Positions 6,938 through 8,776 of a stretch of DNA of 8,776 nt are shown here, piece by piece. The stretch is from Fluviibacter sp041311015. GTDB taxonomy: Bacteria > Pseudomonadota > Gammaproteobacteria > Burkholderiales > Rhodocyclaceae. Position 1 is the stretch's first letter, and each line of letters opens with the position of its first letter. A program made the translations under genes and the position numbers. The notes under the pieces are model-generated. The model saw nothing but the letters and a program-made list of their open reading frames with translations, did no database searches and was not told where the DNA came from. The stretch is taken from NCBI GenBank assembly GCA_041311015.1, contig JBFYKG010000060.1, positions 1 through 8,776 of the forward strand, read 5' to 3'.

Positions 6938-7717
6938 TCAACGCCCGGCCAATACCGATCGGGCGAGCAGCAGGTCCTGCCAGGATTTCCATTTTTCTTC
7001 CGGCTGACGTAACAGATAGGCCGGGTGGTACGTCACCACCACCGGAATACGCTTTCCACCCTGCTCGCGATACTGGACGGCACCACGCAGACTCTGGATC
7101 GAATCCGCATGCCCCAGCAACGCAGCGGCAGCCGGTTTACCCAGCGCCACAATCACCTCCGGCGCCAGCAGGTCAATCTGCTGGCTCAGGAAGGAACTGC
7201 AGGCGTCCATTTCGGCAGACTCGGGGGTGCGGTTTTCCGGCGGGCGGCATTTCACCGTATTGGTTAGGTACACCCCCTGATCGCGCTTGAGATCCAGCGC
7301 CGCCAGCATGGCATCGAGCAGCTTGCCGGCCTTGCCGACAAAGGGTAAGCCTGCCGCATCTTCATCAGCACCGGGGGCTTCGCCAACGATCAACCACCGT
7401 GCCTGGCGATCACCCGAACCGGGCACCGCCTGTTTACGGCCTTTGCATAAACTGCAGCCGCGACATTCACGAATTGTGGTCTCCAGCGCTGTCCAGTCCG
7501 TCGCTGGGATCTGCGCAACGTTGCGCGTGGCAGTCAGGGTCGATGGTTCCGTCGGCGCTGCTGTGCGGGCATCATGGGCAGCCGCCGATACCGCGGCTAC
7601 CGGGTTGGCCGGGCTTTCAATCCAGAACGGGTCGATCCCCATGGCCTGCAGCCACTGGGCATCATTGAGCACACGGCGCCGCTCAGGATTCAGCGGTTTA
7701 ACGGCAGCACCACTCAT
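6938..7717 (-). CDS. udg: Family 4 uracil-DNA glycosylase (4Fe-4S) with N-terminal extension
   Basis: The enzyme removes uracil from DNA to start base excision repair. The catalytic domain (about 80-259) has CRGCSLCKGR (85-94), the family 4 motif 1 GEAPGADED (112-120) with downstream GLPFVGKAG, TNTVKCRPPENRTP (152-165), and motif 2 HPAYLLR (231-237). Cys85, 88, 157 and 173 have the same spacings as the four cluster ligands I recall for the Thermus enzyme (14, 17, 86, 102), so a 4Fe-4S cluster is expected; Cys91 is extra. Residues 1-79 are not needed for the fold. They contain RRRVLNDAQWLQAMGIDPFW (13-32), then an Ala/Thr/Pro-rich linker (about 36-70). This leader resembles the conserved N-terminus of DNA polymerase III psi (see findings). 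The start ATG (7715-7717) overlaps the rimI stop as ATGA, with GGAGG 5 nt upstream. The gene is convergent with lplT (17-bp gap, no clear terminator). Older annotations may call such proteins SPO1 DNA polymerase-related. Confidence 0.95.
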   Translation of the reverse strand: MSGAAVKPLNPERRRVLNDAQWLQAMGIDPFWIESPANPVAAVSAAAHDARTAAPTEPSTLTATRNVAQIPATDWTALETTIRECRGCSLCKGRKQAVPGSGDRQARWLIVGEAPGADEDAAGLPFVGKAGKLLDAMLAALDLKRDQGVYLTNTVKCRPPENRTPESAEMDACSSFLSQQIDLLAPEVIVALGKPAAAALLGHADSIQSLRGAVQYREQGGKRIPVVVTYHPAYLLRQPEEKWKSWQDLLLARSVLAGR

Positions 7718-8214
7718 GCGGCCTCCGGGTTCTGCAGCAGGTCACAGGCCATGAGCACGGCATCCTCGCGGGACGCAGTAGCACCCGTGGCCGGATCAGC
7801 AGGAATCGCGTAATAGTTCTTGCGCATGCCGGCTATTGTAAAGCCCGCCGATGTGTAGAGACGAATCGCCCGGGTATTACTCTGCCGGACTTCAAGCAAC
7901 AATCGCTTTGCGCCACGCTCCCGTGCGGCATCCAGCAGGCACGAGAGCAAGCGCCGGCCATGTCCCTGGCCGGATGCCTCGGGGGTTACGGTGATCGTCA
8001 GCAATTCTTCATCGTCACCGGCAGACATGGATACCACGTAACCCAGCAATGCCGGATCGGCTGGCGCCTGTGCGCGGAGCACCAGGGCGGGCCAACCATG
8101 ACGAAGCGCATCGCGGAAACCGTTTTCCTGCCACGGCGTCAGATGCTGCCGGGCCTCGATCGCAGCCACGGCCGGCACATCCGCTGGCGTCATCGCTGTG
8201 ATCTGCAACGACAT
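7714..8214 (-). CDS. rimI: Ribosomal protein S18-alanine N-acetyltransferase RimI
   Basis: RimI is a GNAT enzyme that transfers acetyl from acetyl-CoA to the N-terminal alanine of ribosomal protein S18. The 166-residue product (E. coli 148) begins MSLQITAMTPADVPAVAAIE and has TPWQENGF (26-33), like the E. coli substrate-side PWSE region. It also has TITVTPEASGQGHGRRLL (73-90) at the acetyl-CoA pyrophosphate loop, LEVRQSN (107-113) and AIRLYTSAGF (116-125), then RKNYY (131-135) and REDAVLMA (149-156). Glu108 and Tyr120 correspond to the E. coli catalytic pair Glu103 and Tyr115. The first position of the usual Q/R-x-x-G-x-G loop is Ser81 rather than Gln or Arg. The frame is open further upstream into tsaB, but this start fits the family length and lies 2 nt after the tsaB stop. 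No strong ribosome binding site is visible, so coupling to tsaB translation is likely. Confidence 0.93.
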   Translation of the reverse strand: MSLQITAMTPADVPAVAAIEARQHLTPWQENGFRDALRHGWPALVLRAQAPADPALLGYVVSMSAGDDEELLTITVTPEASGQGHGRRLLSCLLDAARERGAKRLLLEVRQSNTRAIRLYTSAGFTIAGMRKNYYAIPADPATGATASREDAVLMACDLLQNPEAA

Positions 8215-8216
8215 CG

Positions 8217-8776
8217 TTAGAGCTGCTGCCCGGCCAGACGCTCCGCCGTGGTCAGCGCCACACGGTCGCGCACATAGACGGGGATGGCATCCGCCGGATC
8301 CTGCTGCTCGCCGCGGTAAAAACGCACGGCCCCTACCCGGGCCAACGCCCCGGCTGCCGGATGCCGGACCCGGGTATCTTTCATGCCGGCGGCCCGGCAC
8401 CACGCTGCGGCATCGGGGTATTCATCCAGCGCCGTGCCGGCAACAGCCCAACAACCCGGCGCATTCATCGTAGGCAACTGATCGAGCGCATCCGGATTAA
8501 CCAGACAGGGTGCCAGCACCGCCGACCAGGTCGAGTCATCCCCCCGTTGCCAGGCGGCGGCATAGATCTGGTTCATGCGCGCATCGAGTAACGTCAGCAC
8601 CTGCGTTGCTCCCGATGCCTGATACGCAGACTCGGCGAGCGCTTCAAGCGACGACACCGCCACCAGGGGTTTATCACAGGCCACCGCCATGCCCTGCGCC
8701 AGTGCCGCAGCCACCCGCAAGCCGGTAAACATCCCGGGCCCTGCATCAAACACGATGGCATCCAGATCGTTCAGGG
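8217..8776 (-). CDS. tsaB: tRNA threonylcarbamoyladenosine biosynthesis protein TsaB (N-terminus beyond right edge)
   Basis: TsaB is the pseudo-enzyme partner of TsaD in the complex that installs t6A at position 37 of ANN-decoding tRNAs. The visible 185 residues lack the N-terminal strand, which lies past the edge. The family signature reads LDAIVFDAGPGMFTGLRVAA, matching the usual GPGSFTGLR with Met in place of Ser. It is followed by ALAQGMAVACDKPLVAVSSLEAL and LTLLDARMNQIYAA, the second ASKHA-type subdomain start. The C-terminal half is less conserved, as is usual for TsaB, and ends PVYVRDRVALTTAERLAGQQL (the final 21 residues, in part: PVYVRDRVA). The frame stays open to the edge, so 8217-8776 is a partial gene. 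The TAA stop at 8217-8219 is 2 nt before rimI, giving the common tsaB-rimI pairing. Confidence 0.95.
   Translation of the reverse strand, partial: LNDLDAIVFDAGPGMFTGLRVAAALAQGMAVACDKPLVAVSSLEALAESAYQASGATQVLTLLDARMNQIYAAAWQRGDDSTWSAVLAPCLVNPDALDQLPTMNAPGCWAVAGTALDEYPDAAAWCRAAGMKDTRVRHPAAGALARVGAVRFYRGEQQDPADAIPVYVRDRVALTTAERLAGQQL

Noticed and set aside
8215..8403. Extended rimI N-terminus of 63 extra residues
   Set aside because: It lies wholly inside tsaB, is Gly/Arg/Ala-rich without domain resemblance, and the MSLQIT start gives the normal RimI length.

Overview
The window looks like conserved chromosomal housekeeping DNA from a GC-rich member of the Betaproteobacteria. Coding density is very high. 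The block alr-radA next to a divergent lplT, followed by a tsaB-rimI-udg cluster on the other side, is a gene order I associate with that class. The LplT N-terminus (GFYIIMAAQFFSALADNALL) also fits betaproteobacterial lysophospholipid transporters. This placement is inference from gene content; no rRNA or other taxonomic marker is present.

Layout. Bases 1-209 (minus) hold the N-terminal part of a group II truncated haemoglobin that runs off the left edge. It is divergent from mscL (284-736, plus), a large-conductance mechanosensitive channel ending in a four-cysteine zinc-ribbon-like tail. mscL converges on and overlaps by 15 bp the 3' end of ygiQ (722-2968, minus). ygiQ is the last gene of a tight minus-strand unit read alr (4347-5486), radA (2983-4344), ygiQ, with gaps of 2 and 14 nt. 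A 168-bp divergent spacer separates alr from lplT (5655-6920, plus). The spacer carries an extended -10 promoter candidate embedded in a near-perfect 21-bp palindrome. lplT converges, with a 17-bp gap, on a second minus-strand unit read tsaB (8217 to beyond 8776), rimI (7714-8214), udg (6938-7717). In that unit the gap is 2 nt for tsaB/rimI, and rimI/udg share an ATGA stop/start overlap.

Function. The genes are mostly core maintenance functions: envelope homeostasis (MscL, Alr for D-Ala, LplT for lysophospholipid recycling), DNA repair and recombination (RadA, family 4 uracil-DNA glycosylase), and translation quality (TsaB for t6A in tRNA, RimI for acetylation of ribosomal protein S18). YgiQ is a radical SAM protein of unsettled function.

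I see no mobile element, CRISPR array, tRNA, rRNA or toxin-antitoxin module. No spacer exceeds 300 bp, and the longest is the 168-bp alr/lplT spacer. The observation I find most worth following is the N-terminal extension of the uracil-DNA glycosylase. It resembles the clamp-loader-binding N-terminal segment of the DNA polymerase III psi subunit (HolD), and in E. coli holD lies beside rimI, as udg does here.
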